Numbered from the stretch's first letter, positions 35,266-44,651 are shown. The stretch: DNA of 64,000 nucleotides from Rhodalgimonas zhirmunskyi (GCA_030848925.1 JANFFA010000001.1:310001-374000); one strand, 5' to 3'. Made by a program: numbers and translations. Notes: a model not told the origin generated them from the sequence alone.

Positions 35266-35356
35266 GGGTTGTCCTTCCTGTCACTTATCCATAATTCACG
35301 AAACGTGGATATGAGGCCGTCACCCGGCCCAGACATGCGAAAAAGGAACAGGACTC

Positions 35357-36385
35357 ATGGGCATTTTCGAGCGTTTTCTAAGTTTGTGGGTGGCGCTGTG
35401 CATCATCACGGGCGTGGCGCTTGGCAACCTAGCGCCGGGGATGTTTCAGGCCATCGCCGCGCTTGAGGTCGCGCATGTGAACCTTGTCGTCGCGGTCCTG
35501 ATCTGGGTGATGATCTTTCCAATGATGGTGCAGGTGGATTTCGCCGCGATCAAGGACGTGGGCCGCGCGCCCAAGGGGCTGATCCTGACGCTGGTGGTGA
35601 ACTGGCTGATCAAGCCCTTCACCATGGCGGCGCTTGGCTGGCTGTTCTTTCGGGTGTTCTTTGCCGGGCTGGTCGATCCGGAAACGGCGGGTGAATACAT
35701 CGCCGGGATGATCCTTCTGGGGGTCGCGCCCTGCACCGCGATGGTGTTCGTCTGGAGCCAGCTGACGAAGGGTGATCCGAACTATACGTTGGTGCAGGTT
35801 TCGGTAAATGACATCGTGATGATCTTTGCCTTCGCGCCGATTGCCGCTTTCCTGCTGGGAATTTCGGATGTGTCGGTGCCGTGGGAAACGCTGTTCTTCT
35901 CGGTCGTGCTTTATGTCGTGCTGCCGCTTCTGGCCGGCGTGCTGACCCGGCGCACATTGGAACGCCGTGGACCGCAGTTTGTCGACGGGTTCCTGCACAG
36001 TGCCAAGCCGTGGTCGGTGATTGGCCTGCTGGCGACGGTGGTGATCCTGTTCGGGTTTCAGGCCGAAACCATTCTGGCGAAACCTTTGGCCATCGTCCTG
36101 ATCGCGATCCCGCTGATCTTGCAAAGCTACGGCATTTTCGCGCTGACCTATGCGATTGCGTATCGTCTGCGCCTGCCCCATCGCATTGCCGCGCCGGCCT
36201 GCATGATCGGCACGTCGAATTTCTTTGAACTGGCCGTGGCGGTATCGATCTCGCTGTTCGGGCTGCATTCGGGGGCGGCGTTGGCCACGGTGGTGGGCGT
36301 GCTGGTCGAGGTGCCGGTGATGCTGTCGCTGGTGGCGATCGCCAACCGCACCCGGCATTGGTTCGACAAGGCCCCGGTGGCCTGA
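35357..36385 (+). CDS. ACR3 family arsenite efflux transporter
   Basis: Inner-membrane arsenite/antimonite exporter, 342 residues with ten predicted helices. The essential cysteine of the family is C126 in VAPCTAMVF, and the glutamate E291 in FFELAVAVS lies in a later conserved helix. AAAGGAACAGG lies upstream of the ATG. No arsR or arsC neighbour is present, which is unusual for an arsenic gene, so regulation is not evident here. A GC-rich repeat follows the stop. Confidence 0.92.
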   Translation: MGIFERFLSLWVALCIITGVALGNLAPGMFQAIAALEVAHVNLVVAVLIWVMIFPMMVQVDFAAIKDVGRAPKGLILTLVVNWLIKPFTMAALGWLFFRVFFAGLVDPETAGEYIAGMILLGVAPCTAMVFVWSQLTKGDPNYTLVQVSVNDIVMIFAFAPIAAFLLGISDVSVPWETLFFSVVLYVVLPLLAGVLTRRTLERRGPQFVDGFLHSAKPWSVIGLLATVVILFGFQAETILAKPLAIVLIAIPLILQSYGIFALTYAIAYRLRLPHRIAAPACMIGTSNFFELAVAVSISLFGLHSGAALATVVGVLVEVPVMLSLVAIANRTRHWFDKAPVA

Positions 36386-36410
36386 GATGAACTGATACGG
36401 ACGGGACCGG

Positions 36411-36457
36411 TGGGGGCGCTGCCCCCACACCCCCGGGATATTTACGGCAAGATGAAG
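36411..36457. repeat. GC-rich dispersed repeat, copy B
   Basis: TGGGGGCGCTGCCCCCA stem-loop, then CACCCCCGGGATATTTACGG and CAAGATGAAG, on the plus strand 25 bases after the ACR3 stop. It matches copy A (2188-2235, minus strand) and copy C (47161-47221), each 3' of a gene in the same relative orientation. Confidence 0.8.
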
Positions 36458-36503
36458 CCGGGCGGTGCTTGCACCCTGTCTTGGCTGGATGTAGCCAAGG
36501 AAC

Positions 36504-38039
36504 ATGAAAGCGCTGTTTGACAAAGGCCTATGGCCGCCCTGCCCCGACCCGTTCAACTTCACCGCCCATGTTCTGGATCGCGCGGGTGACCTGCCCGACA
36601 AGATCGCGCTGGCGGTTCTTGGCCCGTCCAAGGCCGAGCGGTGGTCTTATGCCAAGCTTGAGGCGGCGGTACGTGGCACCGGCACCGGGTTGTTGCAGGC
36701 CGGGTTGAAGCCCGGTGACATCGTGCTGATGCGGCTTGGCAATACGGTGGAGTTTCCGATTGCTTATCTCGGCGCGATGGCCGTGGGGCTGGTGCCTGTG
36801 CCGACCTCGTCGCAATTGACCGCGCGTGAAGTGGCCGCGATGATCGAGACGTTGGCGCCCAAGGCGGTGCTTAGGGCCGACGGCATTGCCTGCCCCGATG
36901 ACCCCGGCTGTCCGGTGATTGGTGAGGCCGAGTTGACCGCGATGCGCGATCTGCCGCCCTGTGATTGGCACATGGACGATCCGAACCGCCCCGCCTATAT
37001 CATTTACACCTCGGGCACCTCGGGCAAACCGCAGGCCGTGTGCCATGCACACCGCGCGATCTGGGCGCGCGGGATGATGCACGAGGGTTGGTATGCCCTG
37101 CACGAGGATGACCGGCTGTGTCATGCCGGGGCCTTCAACTGGACCTATACGCTGGGCACCGGACTAATGGACCCGTGGAGCGTGGGCGCCACCGCGCTGA
37201 TCCCCGCGCCGGGCACCGATGCGGACCAGCTTCCGCTTCTGCTCAAGCGCCATGACGCGACGATTTTTGCTGCTGTTCCGGGGGTTTATCGCAAGATCCT
37301 CAGCCAATCTGACAAGATCGACCTGCCCAAGCTGCGCCACGGCCTCAGCGCCGGTGAGAAACTGTCCGAGGCGATCCGGCACCGCTGGAACGACGCGACC
37401 GGCACGAAGATTTACGAAGCCTTCGGCATGTCGGAATGTTCGACCTTCATCTCGGCCAATCCGTCGGCCCCCGCCCGCCCCGGCACGCTGGGCCAGCCGC
37501 AGATCGGCCGCCGGGTCGCGATCATCGACCCGGACACCGGCGCGCCGGTCAACATCGGCGAAGACGGCGTGATCGCCATTTCGAACCGTGACCCGGGGCT
37601 GATGCTTGGCTATTGGGGCGACGAAGCGCAAACCAAGGCCAGGTTCCGCGGCGAATGGTTCCTGACCGGCGATGCCGCCGAAATGGGCGAGGATTACCAG
37701 ATCACCTATCACGCCCGCACCGGCGACATGATGAATGCCGGAGGCTATCGCGTCTCTCCTCTCGAAGTCGAGGCGGTGTTGCAGGGCTTCGAAGGCCTGC
37801 GCGAGGTCGGCGTCACGGATGTCGAGGTCAAGGCCGATGCTTCGGTGATCGCGGCCTTCTACGTTTCGGACGCGCCTCTGGACGAGGCCGCGCTCAATGC
37901 CTTTGCCGGCGAGCGTCTGGCGCGTTACAAGCAACCGCGGATCTGGATGCGGGTCGATGACTTGCCGCGCAATCCGAACGGCAAGATGCAACGCAAGCGG
38001 CTGAAGGATATCTTCGCCGCGCGAAAGGAGGCCTGCTAA
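36504..38039 (+). CDS. AMP-dependent acyl-CoA synthetase/ligase
   Basis: ANL-family enzyme of 511 residues that activates a carboxylic acid to its acyl-CoA through an acyl-AMP. The phosphate-binding loop YTSGTSGKPQA is near 167-177, the A5 motif YEAFGMSE near 308, the hinge YHARTGDMMNAGGYRVSP near 400-417 and the C-terminal catalytic lysine in NPNGKMQRKRL near 492. Its layout resembles benzoate-CoA ligase-type enzymes, but the substrate cannot be read from sequence. Its stop overlaps the start of the DsbA-like gene by one base. Confidence 0.88.
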   Translation: MKALFDKGLWPPCPDPFNFTAHVLDRAGDLPDKIALAVLGPSKAERWSYAKLEAAVRGTGTGLLQAGLKPGDIVLMRLGNTVEFPIAYLGAMAVGLVPVPTSSQLTAREVAAMIETLAPKAVLRADGIACPDDPGCPVIGEAELTAMRDLPPCDWHMDDPNRPAYIIYTSGTSGKPQAVCHAHRAIWARGMMHEGWYALHEDDRLCHAGAFNWTYTLGTGLMDPWSVGATALIPAPGTDADQLPLLLKRHDATIFAAVPGVYRKILSQSDKIDLPKLRHGLSAGEKLSEAIRHRWNDATGTKIYEAFGMSECSTFISANPSAPARPGTLGQPQIGRRVAIIDPDTGAPVNIGEDGVIAISNRDPGLMLGYWGDEAQTKARFRGEWFLTGDAAEMGEDYQITYHARTGDMMNAGGYRVSPLEVEAVLQGFEGLREVGVTDVEVKADASVIAAFYVSDAPLDEAALNAFAGERLARYKQPRIWMRVDDLPRNPNGKMQRKRLKDIFAARKEAC

Positions 38040-38683
38040 TGTTAAGGCTCGATATCATTCACGACCCGATCTGCCCTTGGTGCTATATCGGTAAGGCCCT
38101 GCTGTTTCGGGCACTCGAACAGCGCCCCGATCACCCGTTCCAGATCGAATGGCATCCGTTCCAGCTCAACCCCGACATGCCCCCTGAAGGGATGGATCGG
38201 CGCGCCTATCTCGAAGCGAAATTCGGCGGTGCCGAGGGCGCGTACGAGGCGTACAAGCCCGTGGTCGAGCATGCCAAGGCCGCCGGGCTGGAGATCGAGT
38301 TCGACAAGATCATGCGCACGCCCAACACGCTGGATTCGCACCGTCTGATCCACTGGGCCGGGATCGAGGGACGCCAGACCGCCGCCGTTGCTGCTCTTCA
38401 CAAGGCCTATTTCAACGAGGGCCGCGATATTGGCGATCACGATGTTCTGGCCGATATTTCCGATGGTTTGGAGATGGATGCGGCGGTGGTGCTCAAGCTG
38501 CTGGCCAGCGATGCCGATCTCGACGACATTCGCCAGCGCGATGCTCATTCGCGCGAAATGGGGGTAAACTCGGTTCCGACCTTCATCGTCGGCGGTCAAC
38601 ACGCGGTGCCCGGCTCACAACCGACCGAGCTTTGGCTGAAGGTGATCGACGAGATCACGAGCGCCCAGAAGGCCGACACCTAG
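38039..38683 (+). CDS. DsbA family oxidoreductase (FrnE-like)
   Basis: Thioredoxin-fold protein of 214 residues without a signal peptide, hence cytoplasmic. The CPWC motif lies at C12-C15 in HDPICPWCYIG, and the cis-proline loop is VNSVPTFIVGG near 178-188. It belongs to the group with FrnE and 2-hydroxychromene-2-carboxylate isomerases. A near-perfect AAAGGAGG sits inside the end of the ligase gene, and the start overlaps its stop (TAATG), so both are made together. A role in handling the ligase product is only a context guess. Confidence 0.9.
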   Translation: MLRLDIIHDPICPWCYIGKALLFRALEQRPDHPFQIEWHPFQLNPDMPPEGMDRRAYLEAKFGGAEGAYEAYKPVVEHAKAAGLEIEFDKIMRTPNTLDSHRLIHWAGIEGRQTAAVAALHKAYFNEGRDIGDHDVLADISDGLEMDAAVVLKLLASDADLDDIRQRDAHSREMGVNSVPTFIVGGQHAVPGSQPTELWLKVIDEITSAQKADT

Positions 38684-38805
38684 GAAACCGCCAACAGGCT
38701 AGACGACGTACGCCCTGCTCTTTCTGTCCAATCGCGTGCCATCCGCATTCGGAAATGGAAGGAGACCGAACCGCGTCCGGCCTCCACCATTAAAGCGCGT
38801 TGGGC

Positions 38806-39267
38806 CTAGGTGTTGTCGCCGCCCCCAACGATCAGCCGTGGGCGGGTCATCTTGCCCACATTGGTCTTGATCTGGGTGGACGAGACATCCTCGGTCCGGG
38901 GAAGGTAGATCACTTCGCAATGGGCCTTCAGGTCGTCAAACTTGCCTGACCAGTCGTCGCCCATGCCGAAGATCGAAATCTTGTGCTCGTGAATGTCGCC
39001 GACCTTCTGGTCCCAGTTTTCCTCGGGGATAACACGGGTGACATAGCGGCAGGATTCCAGCACCTCGACCCGCTCGGCAAAGGGTATGGCGGTTTTCTTG
39101 CCCTTGAGCGCATTGAACTCGTCGGTCGAACATCCCACGATCAACTCGTCCCCCAGTCGGGCAAGGCGGCGCAGAAGCCGCACATGGCCGTGGTGGAACA
39201 GATCGAAGGTGCCATAGGTCAACACACGAACGGTTTTGCGGGGCTGCGGCATCACGATACGGGCCAT
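38806..39267 (-). CDS. Cytidylyltransferase of the TagD/glycerol-3-phosphate type
   Basis: Nucleotidyltransferase of 153 residues. YGTFDLFHHGH at 18-28 holds the HxGH active-site motif, and RTEDVSSTQIK near 122-132 replaces the usual RTxGISTT motif. The enzyme should transfer CMP to a small phosphorylated alcohol such as glycerol 3-phosphate. It follows licD with a one-base overlap (TAATG), so its CDP-activated product may feed LicD. The exact alcohol is not known. Confidence 0.85.
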   Translation of the reverse strand: MARIVMPQPRKTVRVLTYGTFDLFHHGHVRLLRRLARLGDELIVGCSTDEFNALKGKKTAIPFAERVEVLESCRYVTRVIPEENWDQKVGDIHEHKISIFGMGDDWSGKFDDLKAHCEVIYLPRTEDVSSTQIKTNVGKMTRPRLIVGGGDNT

Positions 39268-40268
39268 TACGCGGCCTCCTTCTTGGAAACGGTATTGTCG
39301 ATAGCAGCGACCTTGGCTTTTTTGGCTTTACGGATTCGTTTGCTCAGCGGTTTCAGGGATGTGATGAACTCTTTGAAATGGGCGTGTGAGTCTATCCAAT
39401 CAAAGCGCCAAAGCGGATCCGGCGTTTGCCAGTTCTCACCATAATTAAGCGCCAGCATCTTCTCGGGCACGGCTGGCAACATCAGGCCAGAAACATCGCA
39501 GGCCTTAAGCGGGAAGATGTCCTCGCGCATCAGTTCACCCCTGGTGTGAGGATAAAGCCATGCGCGCTCCCCCTCGTCCGTGTCTTGGAACCAGAGCGGG
39601 AAAAGATCAATTTCCACGAAGCGACCATTCACCTCTTTCGAGGTGAGTTTGTGAATCATTGGGGCCACGTCGGCCTCGTGATCGAACAAGTCCATTTTTT
39701 CCAGCAGGTCGCGAATTTCGATCCATTCGGCAGCGGCCTCCTTCTGGGTTTTTGCTGAAAGTTCGACGGCAAGGTCGATATCATCGTCGTGCTCGATCAG
39801 CTTGCCATCGCGCACCACGCCCAGAAGTGTACCAGAATTCAGGAACACGCTGTGCCCTTCATTTTCCAACGCCTCGATGACTTCGCGCAGATGGCTCCAG
39901 ATATCATCATGATCGAGATGTGCGAAGGTTTGCCCATAGCCGTGATGGTTCAACCGATCAGGGGCAAGGGCCTCTGACACCATGGTTTCGAAGGCTTGGA
40001 ATTCGGCCTCGGTTCCCTGATCTGTATGTCGCTGGCTGAGCCGTCGCATCAGGCCAAGCGTGCGCCGCGACCGTTTGCGCTGTGAGGCGTTCAGCATCAC
40101 CATCGCCTCGATCCAATCCGTGCTCGGCTTGCTTGAATGCGCCTCGTTCAGAGAGGTAAGCTCGGTATGGTATTTCTTGTAATCGATATTGTGGCGCCCA
40201 TGCGTCAACGCCACCTGCGCAATCGCATGTATCTCGGAAATGCGCACCCTGCGTTGCCATCGTTTCAT
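39267..40268 (-). CDS. LicD family phosphotransferase
   Basis: Product of 333 residues, cytoplasmic. The LicD core begins near residue 120 and contains NSGTLLGVVRDG (144-155) and HDDDID (160-165), the metal-binding catalytic motif of the nucleotidyltransferase-like fold. LicD proteins attach phosphocholine or related groups to surface glycans and teichoic acids. The first 115 residues are basic and helical with no assigned domain. The base composition looks slightly lower in GC than its neighbours. It pairs with the cytidylyltransferase just downstream. Confidence 0.85.
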   Translation of the reverse strand: MKRWQRRVRISEIHAIAQVALTHGRHNIDYKKYHTELTSLNEAHSSKPSTDWIEAMVMLNASQRKRSRRTLGLMRRLSQRHTDQGTEAEFQAFETMVSEALAPDRLNHHGYGQTFAHLDHDDIWSHLREVIEALENEGHSVFLNSGTLLGVVRDGKLIEHDDDIDLAVELSAKTQKEAAAEWIEIRDLLEKMDLFDHEADVAPMIHKLTSKEVNGRFVEIDLFPLWFQDTDEGERAWLYPHTRGELMREDIFPLKACDVSGLMLPAVPEKMLALNYGENWQTPDPLWRFDWIDSHAHFKEFITSLKPLSKRIRKAKKAKVAAIDNTVSKKEAA

Positions 40269-40500
40269 TGCTCTGCCTCGATCGTAGCGGCGTCTGCAGG
40301 GTTGATCCCTATCACACCTGTTCTGAATTTATTACTTCAACCATGGCGCAAGTGCTGGTTTTCGCAAATAGTTTTTGTCAAATTGGCAAAGCTGGCCGAC
40401 CCGCACGAGTCTTTTTCGCCACAGGTTCGCTACGGGGTCGATACGGGTCCGCCCCGCGCGAACACCGCCCCGCCTCGTTCTTCAATGTGTCGATTTCGTC

Positions 40501-41709
40501 TTAGTATGCGGTTGCTTCCAGCCGCGCCTCTACCCGGCGCAGCCACAGCATCAACCCCATGGCCAGAACCGAAAGGATCAGAATGCCCGTCGACAACGGC
40601 ACGATCGTTCCGTCGAAGGCCAATCCGATCGGGGCGGCCAGCAGCATCGCCGCCACTGTCGAAATGCCCCCGATGATCGAGGCCGCCATGCCCGCGATAT
40701 GGCCCAGCGGCTCCATCCCCATGGCGTTGAGGTTGCCCATGGTCAGGCCCATCTGGAAGAACATCACCGCTTGCCAGACAAGGAACACGACGAACAGCGC
40801 CTCGTTGCTCAGCCCCGCGTGCGACAGCACCACGACGGCCCCCGCCACCACGACCTGTACCCCAAGTATCACCGTGACCAGGAACCGCATCCCCAGCCGC
40901 ACGACCAGCTTGGCGTTCACGATGCTGGCGCCGGATGCGACAAGGCTGATCGCGAAGAACCAGTAAGGAAAGCTGTCGGCGCGCGCGAAGGTGATGTCAT
41001 AGATCTGTTGAACCGAACTCAGCATGGCAAAGAACATCGCGAAACAAAGCGTCAGCACGACGATGGTGATGCGCACCGACGGGTGGGCGAACACCTCGCG
41101 CGCGGCCACGGCCAGCGGCGCCGGGCGGAATGGCGAACGCGCCGCTTTCGGCAGCGTTTCGGACAGGCGCAATTGCATCCACACGGTTCCGATAATCGAG
41201 AACAGGATAAACGACAGGAAAATCGCCCGCCAACCGCCCAATTCGATGATCCCCGAGCCCAAGAGCGGCGCAACCGCGGGGAACAGCACGAAGATGAACA
41301 TGACGAAACTTGAAATCTGGGCCATCTGACGCCCGGAATAAAGATCGCGGGTCACAGCCATGCCGACAACGCGCGGACCGGCGGCACCCAGCCCCTGCAA
41401 ACCCCGCGCCAATAGCATCAGTTCAAGCGTTTGCGCCATCGACGCCAGCAACGCCCCGACGATGTAAAGCCCCGCGCCGAACAGGATCATCGGTTTGCGC
41501 CCGATCGCATCCGAGATCGGCCCGACGATAAATGTCCCGACGCCAAGCCCCATCACGAATGCGCTCAGGATCAGCTGCGCGCGGTTGGGCGCGTCTGGCG
41601 AAAGCTCCTGCCCGATCTCGGGAAGCGCTGGCAACATCGAGTCGATCGAGAAGGCCACGGTGGCGAACAGCATGGCCATCATGGCGATGAATTCAAAACG
41701 CGATTGCAT
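40501..41709 (-). CDS. MFS drug efflux transporter (Bcr/CflA type)
   Basis: Inner-membrane antiporter of 402 residues with twelve predicted helices. The segment IVGPISDAIGRKPMILFG near 58-75 is motif A between helices 2 and 3, and RGLQGLGAAGPRVVGMAVTRDLY near 101-123 matches the Bcr/CflA pattern around helix 4. The substrate is unknown. It is flanked by long intergenic stretches on both sides and has no adjacent regulator. Confidence 0.88.
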   Translation of the reverse strand: MQSRFEFIAMMAMLFATVAFSIDSMLPALPEIGQELSPDAPNRAQLILSAFVMGLGVGTFIVGPISDAIGRKPMILFGAGLYIVGALLASMAQTLELMLLARGLQGLGAAGPRVVGMAVTRDLYSGRQMAQISSFVMFIFVLFPAVAPLLGSGIIELGGWRAIFLSFILFSIIGTVWMQLRLSETLPKAARSPFRPAPLAVAAREVFAHPSVRITIVVLTLCFAMFFAMLSSVQQIYDITFARADSFPYWFFAISLVASGASIVNAKLVVRLGMRFLVTVILGVQVVVAGAVVVLSHAGLSNEALFVVFLVWQAVMFFQMGLTMGNLNAMGMEPLGHIAGMAASIIGGISTVAAMLLAAPIGLAFDGTIVPLSTGILILSVLAMGLMLWLRRVEARLEATAY

Positions 41710-42047
41710 GGGCAGTCCTTATATTTCCAACATGTTCATGGCGTGGCTGCGCAGCGTGCTGCGGTGGCTTGTCCGGCCTGTGGATCACGTGGGTCGGGAT
41801 GACGCCAAATCGCCCGGATGTGCGGGAAATGTCAATCCGTGCCCCGGCGCGAGGTCAGTCTGCGAGGATGCACAGAAGATTTCGTCGCGTCGCCACTGAC
41901 CTTTGCCGATTTATGCGGCACTTTGCTCTGCACGCCACGGCCGGGGTTGCCTACAAAACAGCATGACGTCCTTTGACCGCCGCACATTTTTTGTGGCGTC
42001 GCCTCTCGGGGCTGGACCTTCGCGCCGCTCCGGGGTAGCGCCGGGTC
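41710..42047. other. Intergenic region without a supported gene
   Basis: This 338-base gap between the divergent MFS and YitT-like genes shows only short frames without convincing ribosome sites, such as 41769-41966. No hairpin terminator, tRNA or repeat was recognised. It presumably holds the two divergent promoters. Confidence 0.4.
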
Positions 42048-42665
42048 ATGACATTACTTCGACCCTCCACCGCAACGGCGCATAGCCCTTTCGAAGACCT
42101 GCTGGGCCTGATTTCGGGCGCGGTGCTGATGGCGCTGACGGTGCATTTGATGCGCGCGGGCGGGCTGATCACCGGGCAGATCGCGGGCCTGTCGCTGGTG
42201 CTGTCTTACGTCAGCGCCTGGAGCTTTGGGGCAGTGTTCTTCGTTCTGAACCTGCCGTTTTACTGGCTGGCGGTGCGGCGTATGGGCTGGACCTTCACGC
42301 TCAAGACGTTTTTCGCCGTCGCGCTTCTGTCGGGCCTGACCGGGCAGTTGCCGTTGGGATTCCAGATCTCGTGGTTGCATCCGGGACTGGCGGCGCTGCT
42401 CACGGGGATCACCGGCGGCACCGGCCTTTTGATCCTGTTCCGCCACGGGGCCACGCTGGGCGGGGTCGGGATCGTCGCCGTCTGGCTTCAGGACACGCGC
42501 GGCATCAAGGCGGGGCATGTGCAACTGGCCTTCGACGCGGTGGTTTTTGCGCTGGCCTTCACGCTTTTCCCGTGGAAAATGGTGGCATGGTCGCTTTTGG
42601 GGGCTGTGATCCTGAATATCGTGATCCTCGTCAACCACCGCCGCGACCGCTACATCGCCCGCTGA
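42048..42665 (+). CDS. YitT family membrane protein
   Basis: Integral membrane protein, 205 residues with about five to six predicted helices. GLITGQIAGLSLVLSYV and GGTGLLILFRHGATLGGVGI resemble the repeated glycine-rich segments of the YitT/DUF161 family. Typical Firmicutes members are about 280 residues with an added C-terminal soluble domain; that domain is missing here, as in many proteobacterial members. The function is unknown. The SMR gene follows after 16 bases. Confidence 0.82.
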   Translation: MTLLRPSTATAHSPFEDLLGLISGAVLMALTVHLMRAGGLITGQIAGLSLVLSYVSAWSFGAVFFVLNLPFYWLAVRRMGWTFTLKTFFAVALLSGLTGQLPLGFQISWLHPGLAALLTGITGGTGLLILFRHGATLGGVGIVAVWLQDTRGIKAGHVQLAFDAVVFALAFTLFPWKMVAWSLLGAVILNIVILVNHRRDRYIAR

Positions 42666-42681
42666 TCCGAAAAGGCCTGCC

Positions 42682-43011
42682 ATGCCCTATGTCTTTCTTG
42701 CGCTGTCGATCCTGACGGAAACCATCGGCACCACCGCGTTGCAGATGAGCCAGCAGTTCACCAAGCTGGGCCCAAGCATCGTGGTGCTGGTCAGCTATGG
42801 CATTTCGATCTTCTTCATGTCGCTGGCGCTGAAATACATGCCGGTCGGGTTGGTCTATGCGATCTGGTCCGGACTGGGGATCGTGCTGATCGCCACCATC
42901 GGTTGGTTCATGTTCGGTCAGACGCTCGATGCGGCGGCGGTTCTGGGCATCGTGCTGATCATCGCAGGGCTGCTGGTGATCCAGCTGTTTTCCAAAACCT
43001 CGGTGCACTAG
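42682..43011 (+). CDS. Small multidrug resistance (SMR) efflux protein
   Basis: Four-helix membrane protein of 109 residues. The essential membrane glutamate is E13 in ILTETIGTTALQMS, and the GLVYAIWSGLGIV segment in helix 3 is typical of the EmrE/QacE group rather than the guanidinium exporters. It would function as a dimeric proton antiporter for cationic compounds. It is probably co-transcribed with the YitT-like gene. Confidence 0.92.
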   Translation: MPYVFLALSILTETIGTTALQMSQQFTKLGPSIVVLVSYGISIFFMSLALKYMPVGLVYAIWSGLGIVLIATIGWFMFGQTLDAAAVLGIVLIIAGLLVIQLFSKTSVH

Positions 43012-43057
43012 TCCGGTTGCTGGCCTGGTTTTCTGGCCCGGCTTCTAACCCGGGGGG

Positions 43058-43513
43058 TCAACGCCCCAGAAGTTGGTTCTTGCGCACCTGTCGCATGGTT
43101 TCCAACACGACCGCCGACATCATCCCGATATGCAGAAATCCGTTGGCCGCGTTCATCCCCGACAGGATGCGCCACTGCACCGGCAGGATGATGTCGCCAA
43201 ACCCAAGCGTCGTGAAACTGACCAGCGAGAAGTAGAGCGATTCCTCAAGGGTGCTGAACACCCCGAACCAGAGATAGGCCAAGGCCCAGACCCAGACGCT
43301 GACCGTGATCATGCCAAGCGCGCCGATCACCGCCACCACAAGCACAAGCCCCAGCTTGGCCCGATGCGGCGGCCGGATCAGCCAGCGGTGCGCCCGCTCC
43401 ATCATCAGTTCAAGAAGCAGGAACACCAAGGCCGAAAGAAGCACCGAAAGGATAACGATCAGCGACCCGATCATGATCTGGTAGACAAGTTCACCGGTCA
43501 TTTGCGCCGCCAT
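43058..43513 (-). CDS. Two-helix potassium channel-like protein
   Basis: Membrane protein of 151 residues. The filter TTLGFGD at 101-107 with a preceding pore helix (ESLYFSLVSF) fits potassium channels. About three hydrophobic segments are visible (12-36, 54-82 and 108-135). No RCK or cyclic-nucleotide domain is attached, so gating is unexplained. Purine-rich GGGGGAGG abuts the ATG; an ATG at 43501 is an alternative. A seven-base inverted repeat (43531-43548, TGCTTTG/CAAAGCA) lies just upstream and could be an operator. Confidence 0.8.
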   Translation of the reverse strand: MAAQMTGELVYQIMIGSLIVILSVLLSALVFLLLELMMERAHRWLIRPPHRAKLGLVLVVAVIGALGMITVSVWVWALAYLWFGVFSTLEESLYFSLVSFTTLGFGDIILPVQWRILSGMNAANGFLHIGMMSAVVLETMRQVRKNQLLGR

Positions 43514-43638
43514 CCTCCCCCTGCTGGATATGCTTTGTTATCAAAGCACAGGACATCGGGCCAGCGGCGCGGTGACGCGGGCGCAATGCCCCCGCGCACA
43601 CCCGGTTTTCAGCAGGCCAAGCCGGGCCAAGCCGAGCT

Positions 43639-44511
43639 TCAGCCCATCGCGTTGAGCCGCTTGATCAGCGACGAGGTATCCCAACGCCCGCCGCCTAGCT
43701 TTTGCACATCCTTGTAGAACTGATCGACCAGCGCCGTGACCGGCAGCGACGCGCCGTTTTCATTCGCGGTGGCAAGGCAAATGCCCAGATCCTTGCGCAT
43801 CCAGTCGACGGCGAAACCATAGTCGAACTTGTCGTCCAGCATGGTTTCGTGCCGATTGGCCATCTGCCAGCTTCCCGCTGCGCCGCCCTGGATCACTTCG
43901 ATCACGGCCCGGCCATCCAGCCCGGCCTTCTGCGCGAAATGCAGCCCCTCGGCCAGCCCCTGAACCAGCCCCGCGATGCAGATCTGGTTGACCATCTTGG
44001 TCAGCTGCCCCGATCCGCTTTCGCCCAAGCGTTTGATCGATTTGCCATAGGCCTGCATCATCGGCTCGGCCTTGTCATAGACCTCGGCATCGCCGCCACA
44101 CATGATCGACAGCACGCCGTTTTCGGCCCCCGCCTGCCCGCCCGACACGGGCGCATCGACGAAGCCCAAACCGGCCTCTTTCGCAGCGGCGTAAAGCTCG
44201 GCGGTGACAGCGGCGGAAACGGTGGTGTGATCGACCAGTGTCGCGCCTGCCGCCATCCCGGCGAATGCGCCGTCAAGGCCGGTGCAAACGGCGCGAAGAT
44301 CGTCATCATTGCCAACGCAGGTCATCACGAATTCGGCACCCTGGGCGGCCTCGCGCGGGGTTGGCGCGGATGTGCCGCCGTGCTCTTTCACCCATGCATC
44401 GGCCTTGGCAGAGGTGCGATTATAAACGCAAACCTCGTGTCCCTTGGCGGCCAGATGCCCCGCCATCGGGTATCCCATTACGCCCAGTCCCAGAAATGCC
44501 AGCTTTGCCAT
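43639..44511 (-). CDS. 3-Hydroxyisobutyrate dehydrogenase family oxidoreductase
   Basis: Beta-hydroxyacid dehydrogenase, 290 residues. The N-terminal NAD(P) site is FLGLGVMGYPMAGHLA at 5-20, the substrate loop APVSGGQAGAENG is near 118-130, and the catalytic lysine lies in GQLTKMVNQI near 168-177. The substrate could be 3-hydroxyisobutyrate, tartronate semialdehyde or a similar acid; NADP preference is hinted by the NRTS motif after the second strand. GGGAGAGGACG lies before the ATG at 44511, which decides the start. Confidence 0.9.
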   Translation of the reverse strand: MAKLAFLGLGVMGYPMAGHLAAKGHEVCVYNRTSAKADAWVKEHGGTSAPTPREAAQGAEFVMTCVGNDDDLRAVCTGLDGAFAGMAAGATLVDHTTVSAAVTAELYAAAKEAGLGFVDAPVSGGQAGAENGVLSIMCGGDAEVYDKAEPMMQAYGKSIKRLGESGSGQLTKMVNQICIAGLVQGLAEGLHFAQKAGLDGRAVIEVIQGGAAGSWQMANRHETMLDDKFDYGFAVDWMRKDLGICLATANENGASLPVTALVDQFYKDVQKLGGGRWDTSSLIKRLNAMG

Positions 44512-44651
44512 AACGTCCTCTCCCTTGCGGTTTTCCCTTGCAATCCGTTGGCATAAGGTTTGTCTGGCGCGCGCGGGAAGTGCAAGACGCAATGGGGCGC
44601 AACCAGCGCGCCAAGCTGCGACTTTTGGGACGCAAGACAAGAAGGCAGGAC

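Noticed and set aside
41769-41966. Possible 65-residue protein in the gap before the YitT-like gene
   Set aside because: Weak start context and atypical composition.
43639-44511. Tartronate semialdehyde reductase of a glyoxylate pathway
   Set aside because: The family cannot be narrowed from sequence and no glyoxylate genes adjoin, so only the broad family was called.
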